Positions 1-12,288 of a DNA stretch of 64,000 nucleotides are shown piece after piece. Below the pieces are notes generated by a model that was not told where the DNA came from, did no database searches, and saw only the letters and a list, made by a program, of their open reading frames with translations. Source of the stretch: Gigaspora margarita. Its lineage: Eukaryota > Glomeromycota > Glomeromycetes > Diversisporales > Gigasporaceae. Positions within the stretch are counted from its first letter, which is position 1. Each line of letters opens with the position of its first letter. The position numbers and the translations under genes were made by a program. The stretch is taken from NCBI GenBank assembly GCA_009809945.1, contig WTPW01000506.1, forward strand, positions 100,774 through 164,773. Direction: 5' to 3'.

Positions 1-694
1 CTTTTTGCCCTGTCCATCTTTTGAAGTAGCATGTGACCTCTGTCATGATATCTGTTGGTTCTGTTATCACTGCATCCCCTTTTTTAATGTTTGGTAGCTC
101 TACTTGATCTATGTGTCTTTTTAGTATACTATCGATCATGAGGGTGGTGTTGTCTGTGAAGTTACTATATCTTTTTTCAATATAACTATTAATTGTATCT
201 CTGTGTTCATTTTTATTTTCGATATTGTGGGCCTGCTATATTGTTGTTCTATATTGTTTTAACCCTGATATCAGTGCCGGGCTCTTTTGGGTGGACAAGT
301 CCGTTTCATCAATTTGTTCTATATTATATTGGGCAAGCCCATTGATCTTAGCAATAAGTTTATTTATATCCACTGTCATGTATTGCGTCGAGCATGGGAT
401 CAGTGTATGTAGGAGTTTCTGGAGTATCTTGTTAATGTTTGTTAGTGCATGATGTAGGTTCGTCGCCAGTTGGCTGAAAGTATAGAAGTTTCTGGATTGT
501 TTGTATGTAAATGGGATATGTTGGGTTGTGGCCTGTTTTATTGCAAGGTTGAGATTGTACCATGTTTTGTTGAGGGTTTTTGCCTCTGTGATGGGTGTTT
601 CTAGGTCTGTGATTAATTTTTTGAGGCCATTCTCAACCTCTTTTGTGAATTCCTCCCATTTGTGTTAATCCATTTTGTTGTAGAGGTACACCTT

Positions 695-1440
695 CTATTT
701 GTTTCTCTTTATTCTTGGTGCTTGAATATTGAGGTTGTGATGCCATGTAATCATCAATATTTTGTAGTTGCTAGTAGTCGAGAAGTCTGAGGTGATGATG
801 GATAGGGGGTTGCATTGCGGTACCAGGTTTGCTGTCATCCAGATATTATCAATCTGGCTATTTTTATCTCCTCTTTGCCATGTTGGTTCCATTATGGCAT
901 AGTAGTCTATATGACTGATCATATTATGATTACACATGAATTGGAGTATTGGTGTGTTGGTTTTGCTTTGTTTGTTGTGGATGTTATCGTTGAAATCTCC
1001 CATTACAATCAACTAGTGGTTTTTCTTTTTTGCGGCCATTATCCATTCCATTATTTGGTGCTATGCTTTTAGTGAGAGTTCCTGATTATTTGATAGCAGG
1101 TAGTTCAAGATTACCCTTATTTGGTTGTTTCTGGGGAAGGCAAAATCAGTTATCACTAATATAGCCAGTATAGACTAGACATTTTGTATATAGGGTTGGA
1201 CTGAGTTATATACTGCTATTGCTGCTCTCATACTTGCAGTATTTTTGTTTGCTTCCAATTCTGTGCAGTTGGCTATAAAGATCTTGTAGTATGGGTTTGT
1301 TAGTTTGAGTTTGATTGAGTTACCCTCTGGGAGTTTTGTTTCTGTCATGCCTATTATGTGCAGATTTTCCCTTACACAGAATTCTATTCAAGTTTCCCAT
1401 TTGAGCTTATTGTTTATTTCTTGTACATTGTGTGTAGTAA
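695..1440 (-). pseudogene. LINE AP-endonuclease (EEP family) domain, inactivated
   Basis: The endonuclease/exonuclease/phosphatase fold that nicks target DNA for reprinted insertion is recognisable from its motifs in order on the minus strand: THNVQ near 1430 (usual HNxxG), TETK with the metal-binding Glu near 1344, GDFND near 990, SQIDNIW near 850, and SNY near 770 where active copies have SDH. The loss of the final Asp-His pair, plus stops between about 1100 and 1012, argue that this copy cannot cleave. The open part from 1012 to 695 alone covers the last three motifs. Confidence 0.8.
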
Positions 1441-1639
1441 AGTTGAGTGAGTCACTATGCCTTATAGGGTTATGATTGTTTGTTGTTTGTTGTTCGAGTA
1501 TTGTTTCAGGAGTAGGCAGTTTTGCCATGCTTTTAGTAGAGATCATCATATTTGTATATATCCCAATTCGGATCTGGTTGGTCCGGTAATTCAAGTATGT
1601 ACGGGGGTATCCTTTCATATTTGTATTTTCTCAGAGCCA

Positions 1640-3387
1640 TTCCAGTATGTCATTAAGCTTGCTATACTCAGTAATGGGTATCTGTGGAGCATCCTTAATG
1701 GTTCGTAGTTTTTTCCATAGTGTGTTTAAATCATTTGGTATTAAAGGTTTTGTGCTAATGCTAGTATCTACTGGTTCCTTTATCTCTATCTAGTGTGCTG
1801 GTATCTTGTAGAAGAAGTAAAGTTTTCGGAAACACCAGGCAATGATTACCAATGTTTTGGGGTCCTTGATCAGAATAGCAAGGCCCATTCTGATGATATG
1901 TTTTGGATCTTCAGGTAGGTTAGGTTTATCCGTATAATTGACTTTAGTATAAGATAGTGGGAGGGGTTCCAGTATTTGGAATTCCTCTGTTATTTCTTCA
2001 ATGAAGTGCTTGCATGTTATTTTATCGGTGATAGGGAAGGTGCCTGGTTTGATATCTGTCCTCTATTGGTAATTCGAATGGTAACTTTTCTTTCACATCA
2101 TCTAGAATGCCATCTAGCTCTTCCGGTAGTAGTATTAGTGTTTTCTCTTGAATTGTTCTGATTGTTGCCCATAGTTTGTCAAACCTGAAGCTTGGCATAA
2201 TTTTTGCAAATCCCATTAGGTAGAATATGTATTGTGCTGCTTTATGTGCATCCATGTTAATGATTTTCATATTTGTGAGGTAATCAATTGCAATCTTTTC
2301 TCTGAGCTTAAGGAAAATCTGATTACGGTTTGTTTTGTTTATCATAGGTATATTGTGCATAATTTTGTACGATCTATTACCTTATTTAGAAGGTATATAA
2401 AGTCTTTTTAGTGTTGGGGTTGGGATGCAGTTTGATGAGTAAAGGTACGGAAGAAGGCCGTGTCTCTATAATATAGTTTCAGCTGTATTGCCGCCAGAAT
2501 TGCCAGGTTCGTAGGTCTATTTACTAATTTGTATCGAATGAGTTCCTCTATCCCTGTTAGGTTTCTGAGGGCTTAGAGTATCGCATCATAGTGCCAGATT
2601 GTTGTATCTATCACTTTCTTTCGGAGAGATTTATGTTGTTTGTCAGGCATGTTTTGACTATATCGGGCCAGCCAGAAGAATCAGCCGATTCCATTTCTTG
2701 GAGTATTTGGTCTTTGTTTTTCACTACTGAGCTGTATGAGTGGTATGGTATCTCGATACCTTTGACTGTTGCATTAGAGTTTGTGTCCGTATCGATCATA
2801 TTTTGCTTTGTGTGACTAGTAGTGGAGCCTGTATCCTCATCCTTTTTTTGGGAACCTGTACCTGTTAACTCAAATTCTATATAAATTGATTCATCCTCGA
2901 GTAAACTACGTCTTTCATCCGCTTGAGTGATTGTCCCATCTATTGTTGTCTCTTTAACTTGTTCCATTATATTTTGGGCATTCTGTATTTGATCAGGTTG
3001 CTACATTGTTGTATCTTGATCATCATGAGGATCTGCTGCGGGTGCAATGACTATATAGGGATTATCATGTGAGAATTTCATGCCCAGTAGATCTGTACCA
3101 TGTGAATTCTTGTGTGGTATGTTAGTTTTTTTGGAAGGTGGTACAGTTAGTGAAAATTTTGGGGGTTCCATCATTTTGTCATTATGGGTCGAAGAAGTCA
3201 TAGGTACGGGAAGCGGGTTTGTTGCTATTAGTGTGTAGTCTTTGCTACTTGTTGAAGCTTTAGCTTTTTTCGCTATATGCTGGGGTAGGAAGTCTAGTTT
3301 CATGCTTTCAGTGGTTTGTATAGTTTGGTAATTGATGGTATCCTTACTGGAGGTGTCCATGGATTGTGTTGCCGATATAGTCAGCAA
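1640..3387 (-). pseudogene. LINE ORF1-like coding region, broken
   Basis: Reads as Ser/Thr/Lys-rich protein in frame from 3387 to about 2600, interrupted by one TAG at 3001-3003, then continues after frame changes with a helical segment (2360-2022) and a Pro-rich stretch down to about 1640. Translated text is hydrophilic at the N-terminus and more globular later. No zinc knuckle is obvious. The position directly upstream of the endonuclease on the same strand is what makes this ORF1 or an N-terminal extension of ORF2. Product would be an RNA-binding or chaperone protein of the retrotransposon particle by analogy with other LINEs; that role is inferred from position only. Confidence 0.55.
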
Positions 3388-3619
3388 CGGTTCTGATAGT
3401 GTTGGTAGTGTGTAAAATGCTTTACTCCAAGTTCGTCTTATGTTAGAGCTTTACTTAAGAGGCCGGTAATGCTAGGTTGTGTTAGTGTGGTCACTACCTT
3501 AGTTAATTAATTATTTCTTTTCAGCAGCAGACCGTAATTTTAATACTCTATCCATTTCAGTTTTTTTGTTTGTATAGTGATTTGCAGATTTGCAGAAAGA
3601 GTTATTGTTGTAAAATAAT

Positions 3620-4643
3620 CTTATTTATTCGTAGTATAAGCATATATAGTATAATATCCTATTTATTTTCTCTAATATAAGACTTTACTTGAAGAAGAAT
3701 ATCTCTATCCCAGAGGAAGCTCTATGCTTTAGCATGGTGCTCTCAGTGTGAATAAGGAATTTGATAAGTCATTACATATTCATGAGCCCAGGAACAAATA
3801 CATTTAGCATGGTATACTTCTTTTCCTGCTGCATTAACAACTACTTTACTTGCTTCTATTTTCTTATGATTGTATTTTACAAGTTGGAGATAAAAACGAA
3901 TATTATTAGGGCATACCCAAATTTTACTATTTCTTTTTTTTTTGATATCTAGTACTAAGTTTTCAAGAGCATTTGGGATTTTCTTATGCCAATTATAAGG
4001 TTTAATCTCATCTTCTGATATTCCTCCAGTATTGTTATCCTCATCAACTTCTTATATTCTCTATCCTTATCAACTTTTTTCTGTTTGCTATTCTCATCAA
4101 CTTCTATCATTTCATTAACTTCCTCCTTTCATCATTATACTTCTATCTCACTAGCTTCAGTAGTTTTTTTTTGTTTCCAAAAGGTATGCAATGCAGTTAT
4201 TCCTTTTGCTGCTTCATGCTAGTACTATTTTTTTCTACTTTTAGTACAGACTGAGTTTTTCAAATAAGATAGGTTACGGGTTTGTTAGAATCATGTTTCT
4301 AGTATTATTCATTTGTTGTATGCTGAAGTTTGTTTGCAAAGTTTTCAACATTCTTATTTTTACTTTGCTTATCATAAGCAAAAAAACTTTCATTACTATC
4401 ATCATTATAATAATTTTTTGCTACTATACAAAGTCTCTCTATAATGCTTGCTGCATTTTTATTCTCTACTGTTTCATCATAAGAAAACTCTTCAGAATTT
4501 TTTGTTTTAGAATTTTCTGTCTTAGAATTTTCTGTCTCAGAATTGTTAACACTAGCACTATGCTTATGTGTCTTGGCTTCATAAGCTTTTTTGAATCTTT
4601 TTTGATAGTTTGTTGGATGTGGCATAATAATTATTACTAACAA
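3620..4643 (-). pseudogene. Decayed repeat-family reading frame, possibly transposase N-terminal region
   Basis: An open minus-strand stretch from 4643 to 4305 (112 codons) starts with a basic segment, contains a Glu/Asn/Ser/Thr-rich repeat of the type ENSKTENSKTKNSE, and ends with a Lys-rich helix. After stops the same strand reads again from about 3960 to 3620 with residues such as IWVCPNNIRFYLQLVKY and AKCICSWAHEYV, interrupted by TGA and TAG. The two parts look like one longer protein. From memory of protein style it resembles a family that is repeated in arbuscular mycorrhizal fungal genomes and sits upstream of a DDE-type nuclease domain, but no DDE domain is visible here, so the function is not established. 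Confidence 0.45.
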
Positions 4644-5218
4644 ATTGATTCCTTAAAATTATTTTATAATTTTATTGCAGAAAAACTTATGAAGTTATTT
4701 CTAACATAATTGTTGATTATGATTATATTTAATATTATTATTATTTTATAATTTATAGATATATGGTTAGAAAATTCTATCAGTTCAATCTAGTGGGGTT
4801 TAATGTAATCAATTGATATAATATTCGAGGTAGATATTAGAATGAGCATAAGGTAATTAAGTAAGATTGAGTAAGTATAAGATAATTGAATAAGTATAAT
4901 GTAATTGAATCATATCGATAGTATTTAGTAAGCATGGGAAATCAATGTGTCATTTCTGCAAACCCTCTGGTTACTTTAATTCTTTATCTCACCCTAGAGT
5001 GTAGGAATAGCTTGTCATAATAATAACAAAATAATATATAAAAAAAAAAGGGTGCAAGAAAAAAGCGATGTTAAGAAAGACTGCGTAAGTTGCTTGATGT
5101 CAAAAGCTGTTATTGTTTTACACTCATAAATAAGAGATGAAACAAAGTTGTAGTAGAAAGATTCCACAGTTTGATTTGTCAAATAATTTATTCAGACTAA
5201 ACTAGGTATAGGATAGGA

Positions 5219-5472
5219 TTAGAAATATATAAATATAATTAATTGATTAATAAAATGAGGAATAGAGGAATAAGGATTACAGCTAAAGAATAATTCATAT
5301 AAGTCAATTATATTTGATAATCCTACTTTCCTTAATGGCCAACTATAATAAACCAAATCCTTTAATAAAACATATCTCATATAACTTTTGCAATGCCTAA
5401 AGCTAATCTGTGCATACATTTGTATTGCTCTCTCAACTTGGGCATTACAACTGAGTAGAAATAGACTAATTT
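5219..5472 (-). pseudogene. Short open frame, possible protein fragment
   Basis: An 84-codon open stretch, bounded by a stop on both sides, holds CNAQVERAIQMYAQ, a Cys/His pair (RHCKSY) and the segment YYSWPLRK. The composition is more protein-like than the surrounding AT-rich DNA, and the Cys/Trp pattern recalls C-terminal parts of retroelement proteins. No domain is recognised and nothing adjoining it extends the frame, so this could be chance. Confidence 0.2.
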
Positions 5473-5979
5473 ATCCAAATATTTGTAATTTGACAATACA
5501 TAGACAGAGTCTTTATTTCATACCAATTTTAATAAAAAATTTTTTGAATTAATTATCTATATACCATATTTGTTTTTGTGAAATAATGCCTGCCTGCCTG
5601 TTATTTGTGCATTAATTAGAGTACACACATGGGTGTTATATCAAGACAAGAATTGATTTTTAATAAACCTGTTTTTCCAAGTAACGGCAATATGCATTAT
5701 ATATAAGTAGCTGTATCAAGAGAAAGCAGGTACTCACAAATACTAGATATATGGGGTGCACATTATTTAGAGACACACATGGGTATTATTTTGAAGTCTC
5801 GCAATTTTTTAAATAATGCCCATGCTTGTTATTTTGTGAAAATACATTGCAAATAAATTGTGATTATTAATCACAACTAATTTACTAAAGTTGAAGTTGA
5901 TCTAATGAAACTTTGCCAATTTGAATTACTAATCCAATTTATAAAACAATTGAATTTGGCATATTATTGTTATATAGTA

Positions 5980-6140
5980 TAATAAAATAAATTTGGCCAT
6001 GTTATATGATTTATTATAATAAAAATACTAATTGCCTATGTTATATGATTTATTATAATAAAATACAAATTTGGCTGTATTATATATTTATTATAATAAA
6101 ATACAAATTTGGTCATGTTATATGATAAATACAAATTTGG
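5980..6140. repeat. Degenerate tandem repeat of about 45-50 bp
   Basis: Four imperfect copies of a unit with the core AAATTTGGCCATGTTATATG followed by an AT-rich stretch (TTTATTATAATAAAATAC). Copies diverge by a few bases and one is shortened. Confidence 0.6.
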
Positions 6141-7369
6141 TTGCATTACATAACCTTTCAAATTTGGCTGCAAAAAAATCTTATTAGTCAAGACTAGGTT
6201 GTATGCACTGTATAATTTTTATTATAATTTATTACCTATAATAATATGTTCTATAACTGTTAGAGTCAGGGTTAGGGCTGTTGAGTGGTCTAACTCAAAC
6301 TGATAGATAGTCTATTCTAGGACCAGGCTAGTCCTATCTTTTTTGGTATAGACCAAAAAAACTATTAGTCCTAATATTAGTTATTATTAAATTATTGTTA
6401 TAGAGAAATTATAGATAAAATCATAATCTGATTCTGCAATTTTTGTGATATTTAATTTGATATTAAATTTAGATCATATATACAATAAATGAAATATCTG
6501 ATTATAATTACAAGAAGACTTTTTATTGAATTAATATTTGAAAAAACTAAATGTTTTATAGAATAAATCAGGTGTAAAGCTATTAATTAGTTCAAATAAA
6601 ACTGCAGTTCTGTAGTTTGTCTAAGACTAGGAGCCTAGTCTTTTATAGAACAGATCAAAAAAACTATTAGTTCTAATAATTAGTATTAAATTATTGAGAA
6701 TTACTACGTTTAACCGGGGGGAATTTTTCTGTTACACAGATCAGTAATCTACATGATCTACATATATATATAGAGAATTACTACACTTAACCAGGGGGAA
6801 AATTCCCTTCCCGGTTACACAACAGGATCTACATATATATATTTGCACAACAGGATCTACATGATATGTAATTTTTTTTTGTTTACATTCGTCTTTTTTT
6901 CTTTTTAACAGTTTTCTTTTTATTTTTAGCGTCGATTCTTCTGTTTTTCGATGATGTTGTTCGTCGTTATTTGGTTCATCATTTTTAGGTGTCATCGTTC
7001 TTCGGTGTCATCATTTTTGGTATTGCCATTTGTAGGTGCTTCATTTGGCTTAGGGCAGTGAAATTGTAGTTGAAGCGTCGTATACTGGCAATGTCGCTTG
7101 TATGTTAGCGCCTTCATCTTTTCAATGTTGTTATTTTCATGTTGTGGATAGTACTAATCGCTTGTTTTTTTTTTCGTTCAGGTTCCGGTGTCATATTGGC
7201 TTGTGTTTGTGAATGGTTTGTTGGTGTCGGGAATGCTCAAAATGGCACAGATCTTGTAGCATGCACAGAAACATTTTGCGAAAGGCGCAGTAAAAATGGC
7301 ACAAACATTACGGCAAAGGGTAGCACATAATATCACAGATGACATATATGTGTACGTTACAGAAGTGAC

Positions 7370-8130
7370 GTGTTGGCTCGTGATACATATTGGGTTATTT
7401 CGTGGAGAGCGAAAGGTCAGTAAAGGATATTTTTTAAAAAAAAGCAATATCCTATGATTTCAATGATGAAGCTTCCTTGTGTGTGTTAAAAAAATTCCAT
7501 ACAAAATTTTGCTTCATATGCAGTTAGCTTGTTGATTACTTATGTAAATTTATGTTTTAATAGCTAATCCACATCGTTATCGTGGTGGCACATGAATTTA
7601 CGTTCATTACGCATGCCAAATCCTGTACCGATTCGACTAGCAAACTGCTGTAAAATGTGAGCCTCGTGATGTGTGTTGGGTTGTTTCGTGGAGAGCGAAA
7701 GGTCAATAAAGGTTTTTTTTTAAAATAAGCAATATCCCATAATTTCACTGATGAAGCTTCCTTGTGTGTCTTAAAAAAATAGCTAATCTACATCATTATC
7801 GTGAATTTACGTTCATTACCCGTGCCAAATCCCGTGCCGATTCGACTAGCAAACTGCTGCAAAATGTGAGCCTCGTGATACGTGTTGGAGTCATTTTGTG
7901 GAGAGCGAAAGGTCAGTAAAGGATTTTTTTTAAAAAAAAAGCAATATCCCATCTGTCTTAAAAAAATTCTATACAAAATTTTGCTTCATATGCAGTTAGC
8001 TTGTTGATTACTTATGTAAATTTATGTTTTAATAGCTAATCCACATCGTTATCGTGGTGGCACGTTCATTACCCATGCTAAATCCTGTGCCGATTCGACT
8101 AGCAAACTGCTACAAAATGTGAGCCATTTA
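7370..8130 (+). repeat. Tandemly repeated modules inside the MULE-like element
   Basis: The motif GTGGAGAGCGAAAGGTCA recurs near 7402, 7689 and 7899, and again near 9250 in the outer copy. Each is followed by TAAAGG, a T/A run, GCAATATCC, a variable stretch, then AGCTAATCCACATCGTTATC (near 7561, 7781, 8034 and 9389) and a segment ending AGCAAACTGCT. Units are about 290 and 210 bp, the shorter one by internal deletion. Confidence 0.75.
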
Positions 8131-8149
8131 TACAGATTAAAGCCGTATA

Positions 8150-8370
8150 ATAGGGTTAGAATGGGTTAGTAACAAAGTTAGAGTTAGATAGTAGTACAAA
8201 TTTGGGTTAGGATAGGACGGGATTAGTATAAGAGCTGAAGGGAGTAAAGGAGTTGGGGTTATAGTTAGGGTAAGGGTTAAGGTTAGGGTTAGGGTAATAT
8301 TAGGCGAAAGGGATGGGTTAGGGTAAGGGTAGTGTGGTATTAGGGTTAGTCTAGTATTAAGTGAAAGGGT
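8150..8370 (+). repeat. TTAGGG-like tract inside the inner MULE-like copy
   Basis: Irregular runs of GGGTTAGGG, GGGTAAGGG and GATTAGTG occupy this part of the element. They are degenerate and interstitial, not a chromosome end. Confidence 0.7.
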
Positions 8371-9489
8371 GGATTAATATATTTTAAAAACGGTTTTGTA
8401 TATTATGTAAATAAATATAAAATAAATATATATTAATATGTATAAATAAAAATAAATATTACTGGTCGATTTGGATTTGTGTAATAGGGAAATTCCCCCA
8501 GTTAAGATTAGCAATTCTCATATATATATATATTTTTTTTGTTACATCATTTTTTTTTCTTTTTAATAGTTTTTCTAATTAGTAGCTTTTTTTTTTTATA
8601 TATAGCATCGATTTTTTCTTTTCTTGACGCCGTTCGTTGATAATGTCATTCTTCGGTGTTGCTGTTCGTTGATATTGTCATTATTTGGTGTCGTCGCTTT
8701 TAGGTGTCGTCATTCTTCGGTGTCATTATTTTTCGGTGTCGTCGTTTTCGGTATGTTGGCGCCTTCATCTTGTCAACGTTGTTATCATTTTCTTGATAGT
8801 TACTAAACGCTTGTTTTTTTTTGTTCAGTTTGTTGGTTTGTTGCCGCTGGATTAGTGTCTTCAGCATTGTTGGTTCGTTTTGTTGTTCTTTTGTGAGGTC
8901 TTGCTTTCATCAGTTATAGGTCTGTTGGCGTCGTTTCATCATTCTTGGTTCTCTTTCGTTTGTGTCATGTCTCTGTCTTCGCTTATGGTTGTCCGGGTGT
9001 CATATTGGCTTGCGTTTGTTGATGTCTTGTGCTGTGGGTCATTTATGTTTTGTCACCGTTTCCCTGTAAGAAAAATGGTACGGGTTGGTGTTGGGAATGT
9101 TTGAAATGGCACGGATCTTGTGGCATGTACAGGAACATTTTACGGAATGGCATGGTAAAAATGGCACGGACTTTATGGCAAAGGGTGTCATATGAAATGG
9201 CGCGTTCAGATGACACATATGTGTATGTTACACACATGTTGGCTCGTTTCGTGGAGAACGAAAGGTCAGTAAAGGATATTTTTTATGAAGCTTGTGTATC
9301 TTAACAAAAAAAAAATTCTTGAAAATTTTGCTTCATATATAGTTAGCTTGTTCATCTTATATTGATTACTTATGTGAATTTATGTTTTAATAGCTAATCC
9401 ACATTGTTATCGTGGTGGCACTTGAATTTATGTTCATTACCCGTGCCAAATCCCATGCTGATTCGATTGCAAAACTATACGGATTAAAG

Positions 9490-9690
9490 GCATAGATTAG
9501 GGTTAGAGTTTGAAGTAAGACTGGGATTATTTATGGTTAGGGTGAGGGTAGTGCGGGATTAGTGTTAGGCTAGTATTAGCCGAAAGGGATGGGGTTAAGG
9601 TTAGGGTAAGGGTAGTGCGGGATTAGGGTTAGACTAGGTGAAAGGGATGGGGTTATGGTTAGGGTAAGGGTAGTACAGGATTAGGGTTAG
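9490..9690 (+). repeat. TTAGGG-like tract inside the outer MULE-like copy
   Basis: Same kind of tract as at 8150-8370, here with a ~60-70 bp higher-order repeat: GGATTAGGGTTAG, a GAAAGGGATGGGGTTA segment and GGTTAGGGTAAGGGTAGT occur twice to three times. Confidence 0.7.
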
Positions 9691-10728
9691 GCTAGTATTA
9701 GATTAATACATTTTAGAAATTTATGTAAATAATATGAAATAAATATAAGTTATATTGATATGTAATAAAAATAATAATAAATATGAAATTGTTTTATAAT
9801 TTTATTGGTCGATTTGGGCTTGTGTAACAGGGAAATTTCCCCCCGGTTAAGATTAGCAATTCTCTAAATTATTAAAAAATATATATATATATTCTAATTT
9901 TTTGTAATTTAATTATAAGCACTATTGTAAATATATAGTATATAAAAGTTGATTTTTAGAGACTTAGACAATTATAATAATTTTAAATCAGATTTTTTTA
10001 ATTATAATAACAGGTTTTCTTTAACAAGAATTAGATATACAAATCTAATATTTTTAACTAAAATGATTGTTTATATACTTATAGCAGTGTTGTCATGGAA
10101 CAGCTTTGGACAATGACTTGGACAATTTTGAACAATTTTGAACAATTAAATAAAGTAAAATTACTTAAATTTTATTAAGATAACCTATTTTAATTGTAAC
10201 TGAAATGTGTTTAGCACCTAAAAAAATATATAGTTATATATTTTTTAGATAGATTTATTAATTATTAAAGCCTGAACAAGCTTTGGACAATCTTGGATAT
10301 TTGGACAATTTTGGATGTAGACAAGCCAAAAAAGGCTATAGACAGCCAAAACGTACAATACTGCTTATAGTATAGGTTCAAAATTCATGCATATTGCTAT
10401 TACTAGTTCTAATAATTGTTTAAAGTATAGTGAGAACTTAATGAAGTAGTCATAGACCAGATTTTGTATGTGTTTTACTTAAAGCACCTGTTTTCTAGTA
10501 ATAAACATGTTTAAATATTGGTTAAAGGTAGCTTTATGCAATAAACCATCGAGGAACTGGAGAAACAGAAACTGATTTGGCATGTCCTGAGTAAGGAGGT
10601 AGCAAAGATCTTTAATAGTGCTACTAAAACCAAAATATTGAAAATCAAAGCTAGAAAACTGAATACGAGTAATATATTAATAATTTGAATAGAAGTCTAT
10701 AATAATAATATATAATAATATATAATAA

Positions 10729-10958
10729 TTGTCATGGCTGAAGCTAGAAATGGCTGAAGCTAGAAATTTTAAATATTTTAATATGAAATTTACAAAAAAT
10801 TTTGAAATGCATTTTGTACAATTTTTTTTTATAGTTAGATTAAAATTTAGGGTTAGGGTTTATAATAAAAGAGTATAGTTGGATTTTAGCAGGGCTTATA
10901 GTTTTAAATCGAGATCTTAATTTCTAGCTTCAGTCATTTCTAGCTTCAGCCGTGACAA
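10729..10958. mobile_element. 230-bp MITE with ~40-bp TIRs
   Basis: Left end TTGTCATGGCTGAAGCTAG and right end, read inverted, TTGTCACGGCTGAAGCTAG match over about 40 bp. Each TIR itself contains a direct repeat of GGCTGAAGCTAGAAAT. The trinucleotide TAA flanks both ends. The interior has TTTAGGGTTAGGGTTTA but no coding potential. Confidence 0.7.
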
Positions 10959-11039
10959 TAATTAACATGTTGGTACAATTTAATATTGCATTTTATTAGT
11001 CTAATAATCAATCTATTCAATTCCTAACTGATCAGTTCT

Positions 11040-11690
11040 AATTAGAGATATTAAGTAATTTAGATAAACTTGGTTCAAACCTGGTTCAAACTAGTTTTTT
11101 TAGTAGTTTATTCAGAGAAAAATTAACTAGAAGTTTCTGAACCAGTTTTATAACCTAGTTCATAACTTGGTTTATAAATCTAGTTTAATAAACTTAATTT
11201 ATAAAACTAGTTTATATACTAGTTTATAAACTAGTGGTTTATCTATAATATATGTCTTATAAGTAAATTACACCAAATAATATATATATGTAGTTAGAAT
11301 TTTGTAAAAGTACAGATTTTTATTAGTACAATATTACTTATTATATTCAATACTTCTAGGTATATATTGTATATATTTAATAAAGTAATGAATAAAATAA
11401 ATTTAGTTTATAAACTTGAGCTTGAACTTAAAGCTGACCTGAAATTTATGCTTTGAGTTTATGAACTCAAGTTCAAATTCAAGTTTGAACTTTAAGTTTA
11501 TAAACTTTAGTTCAGTTCATTTTTCTCTTTGAACTTCTTGGGACTAAACTGAACCAGACTGAATGAACCACTTAACATCTCTAGTTCTAACCAGTTCTGA
11601 ACTGCAGTTCTGTTTAACTTTTTAAAAGACTGCTAGTCTTTGGACCAAACAGACTGGATGGACTAATTAACAACCCTAGTTAGAGTTAGA
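11040..11690. repeat. Low-complexity region rich in AGTTTATAAACT and GACCAG-type palindromes
   Basis: Overlapping short palindromes such as ACTAGTTTATAAACTAGT near 11210-11240 and runs of AACTTGGTTCAAACC and GAACTGCAGTTC. The right part (about 11585-11660) resembles sequence at 6602-6680 and 35640-35765. No coding potential. Confidence 0.4.
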
Positions 11691-12288
11691 GTTAGGTTAG
11701 GATTAGAAAAAGCTATAGATAAAATTACCTTCTAACATTTTTTGTAAATGCACCAAAGTTTATAGAAGAACATTTGTTTGATTTGCTGATATAAATCAAT
11801 TACTTGGGTAACTTATTTATATACTTTAAAGTACTTTGTAAAAATGAAATGTGTCACTAACAAAATAATTACCACTAAAGCCATTTTCAACTTCAAACTA
11901 ATATCAATATTCACTGTTTAAAATAAACTCTAAATTATCTCACTTCTGACTTACTTTACATAAAAGACAGAATATACCAACACCTATTGGACCACATGAA
12001 ATTATACCGTTGATAAGGTAACTGGAAATGTTTATGTCCAAAACTACTTTATTATATTAAATTTAAATACCTTCTTATTGCTAACAGTTTAAGTGAATAG
12101 GTCCAGGCTCTTTAATAATAGAAAATCTGGGTTTAATATTTGATTTGGTCATTATTGTAGTGTATTTGAGCTTATTAACTATAAATTAGGGTTTGGTTTA
12201 TATTTGTAGATTCTTTAATGAGTTGGAGTTTGTTAGTAATAAATATAACATTTACCTACTTTATGCATATCTATATGTTCTTTAAGTA

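Larger units (their letters stand above)
1..3400 (-). mobile_element. 5' half of a non-LTR retrotransposon (LINE), cut by the window edge
   Basis: A minus-strand LINE enters at about 3.4 kb and leaves the window at position 1. Read 5' to 3' it has an ORF1-like region, an AP-type endonuclease domain and the linker that normally precedes reverse transcriptase, so the RT and tail should lie left of position 1. From about 690 to 1 the linker still reads as broken coding sequence ending in a tryptophan- and lysine-containing stretch typical of the pre-RT region. Several in-frame stops and frame changes show this copy is dead. The 5' limit near 3.4 kb is approximate; no target duplication can be checked because the 3' end is missing. 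Confidence 0.8.
6773..8519. mobile_element. Second copy of the same TIR element, nested in the first
   Basis: Left TIR 6773-6820 and right TIR 8479-8519 are the same family as the outer element at 6696-9864. It lies in an AT dinucleotide tract, so its apparent duplication ATATATATA is uninformative alone. Internal order matches the outer copy: T-rich head, GCGAAAGG modules, then a TTAGGG-like tract, then an AT-rich tail and TIR. Confidence 0.65.
6696..9864. mobile_element. Non-coding TIR element with 9-bp target duplication (MULE-like)
   Basis: The ends are inverted repeats of about 42 bp: left 6696-6737 begins GAGAATTACTACGTTTAACC, right 9822-9864 is its reverse complement with few mismatches, sharing a G-run before TTTC and the inner end GTTACAC. 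The direct flanks match perfectly for nine bases, TAAATTATT at 6687-6695 and 9865-9873. A 9-bp duplication plus long TIRs fits Mutator-like elements. The interior carries no recognisable transposase; it holds T-rich segments, imperfect TTCGGTGTCGTC repeats, tandem modules and a TTAGGG-like tract, and is split by a related element at 6773-8519. Non-autonomous by all appearances. Confidence 0.75.

Noticed and set aside
8624-9304. Plus-strand frames of 60-91 codons
   Set aside because: Translate TTCGGTGTCGTC-like simple repeats in a non-coding TIR element.
8150-9690. TTAGGG repeats as a chromosome end or subtelomere
   Set aside because: The tracts are short, degenerate, inside TIR elements and flanked by unrelated sequence on both sides.
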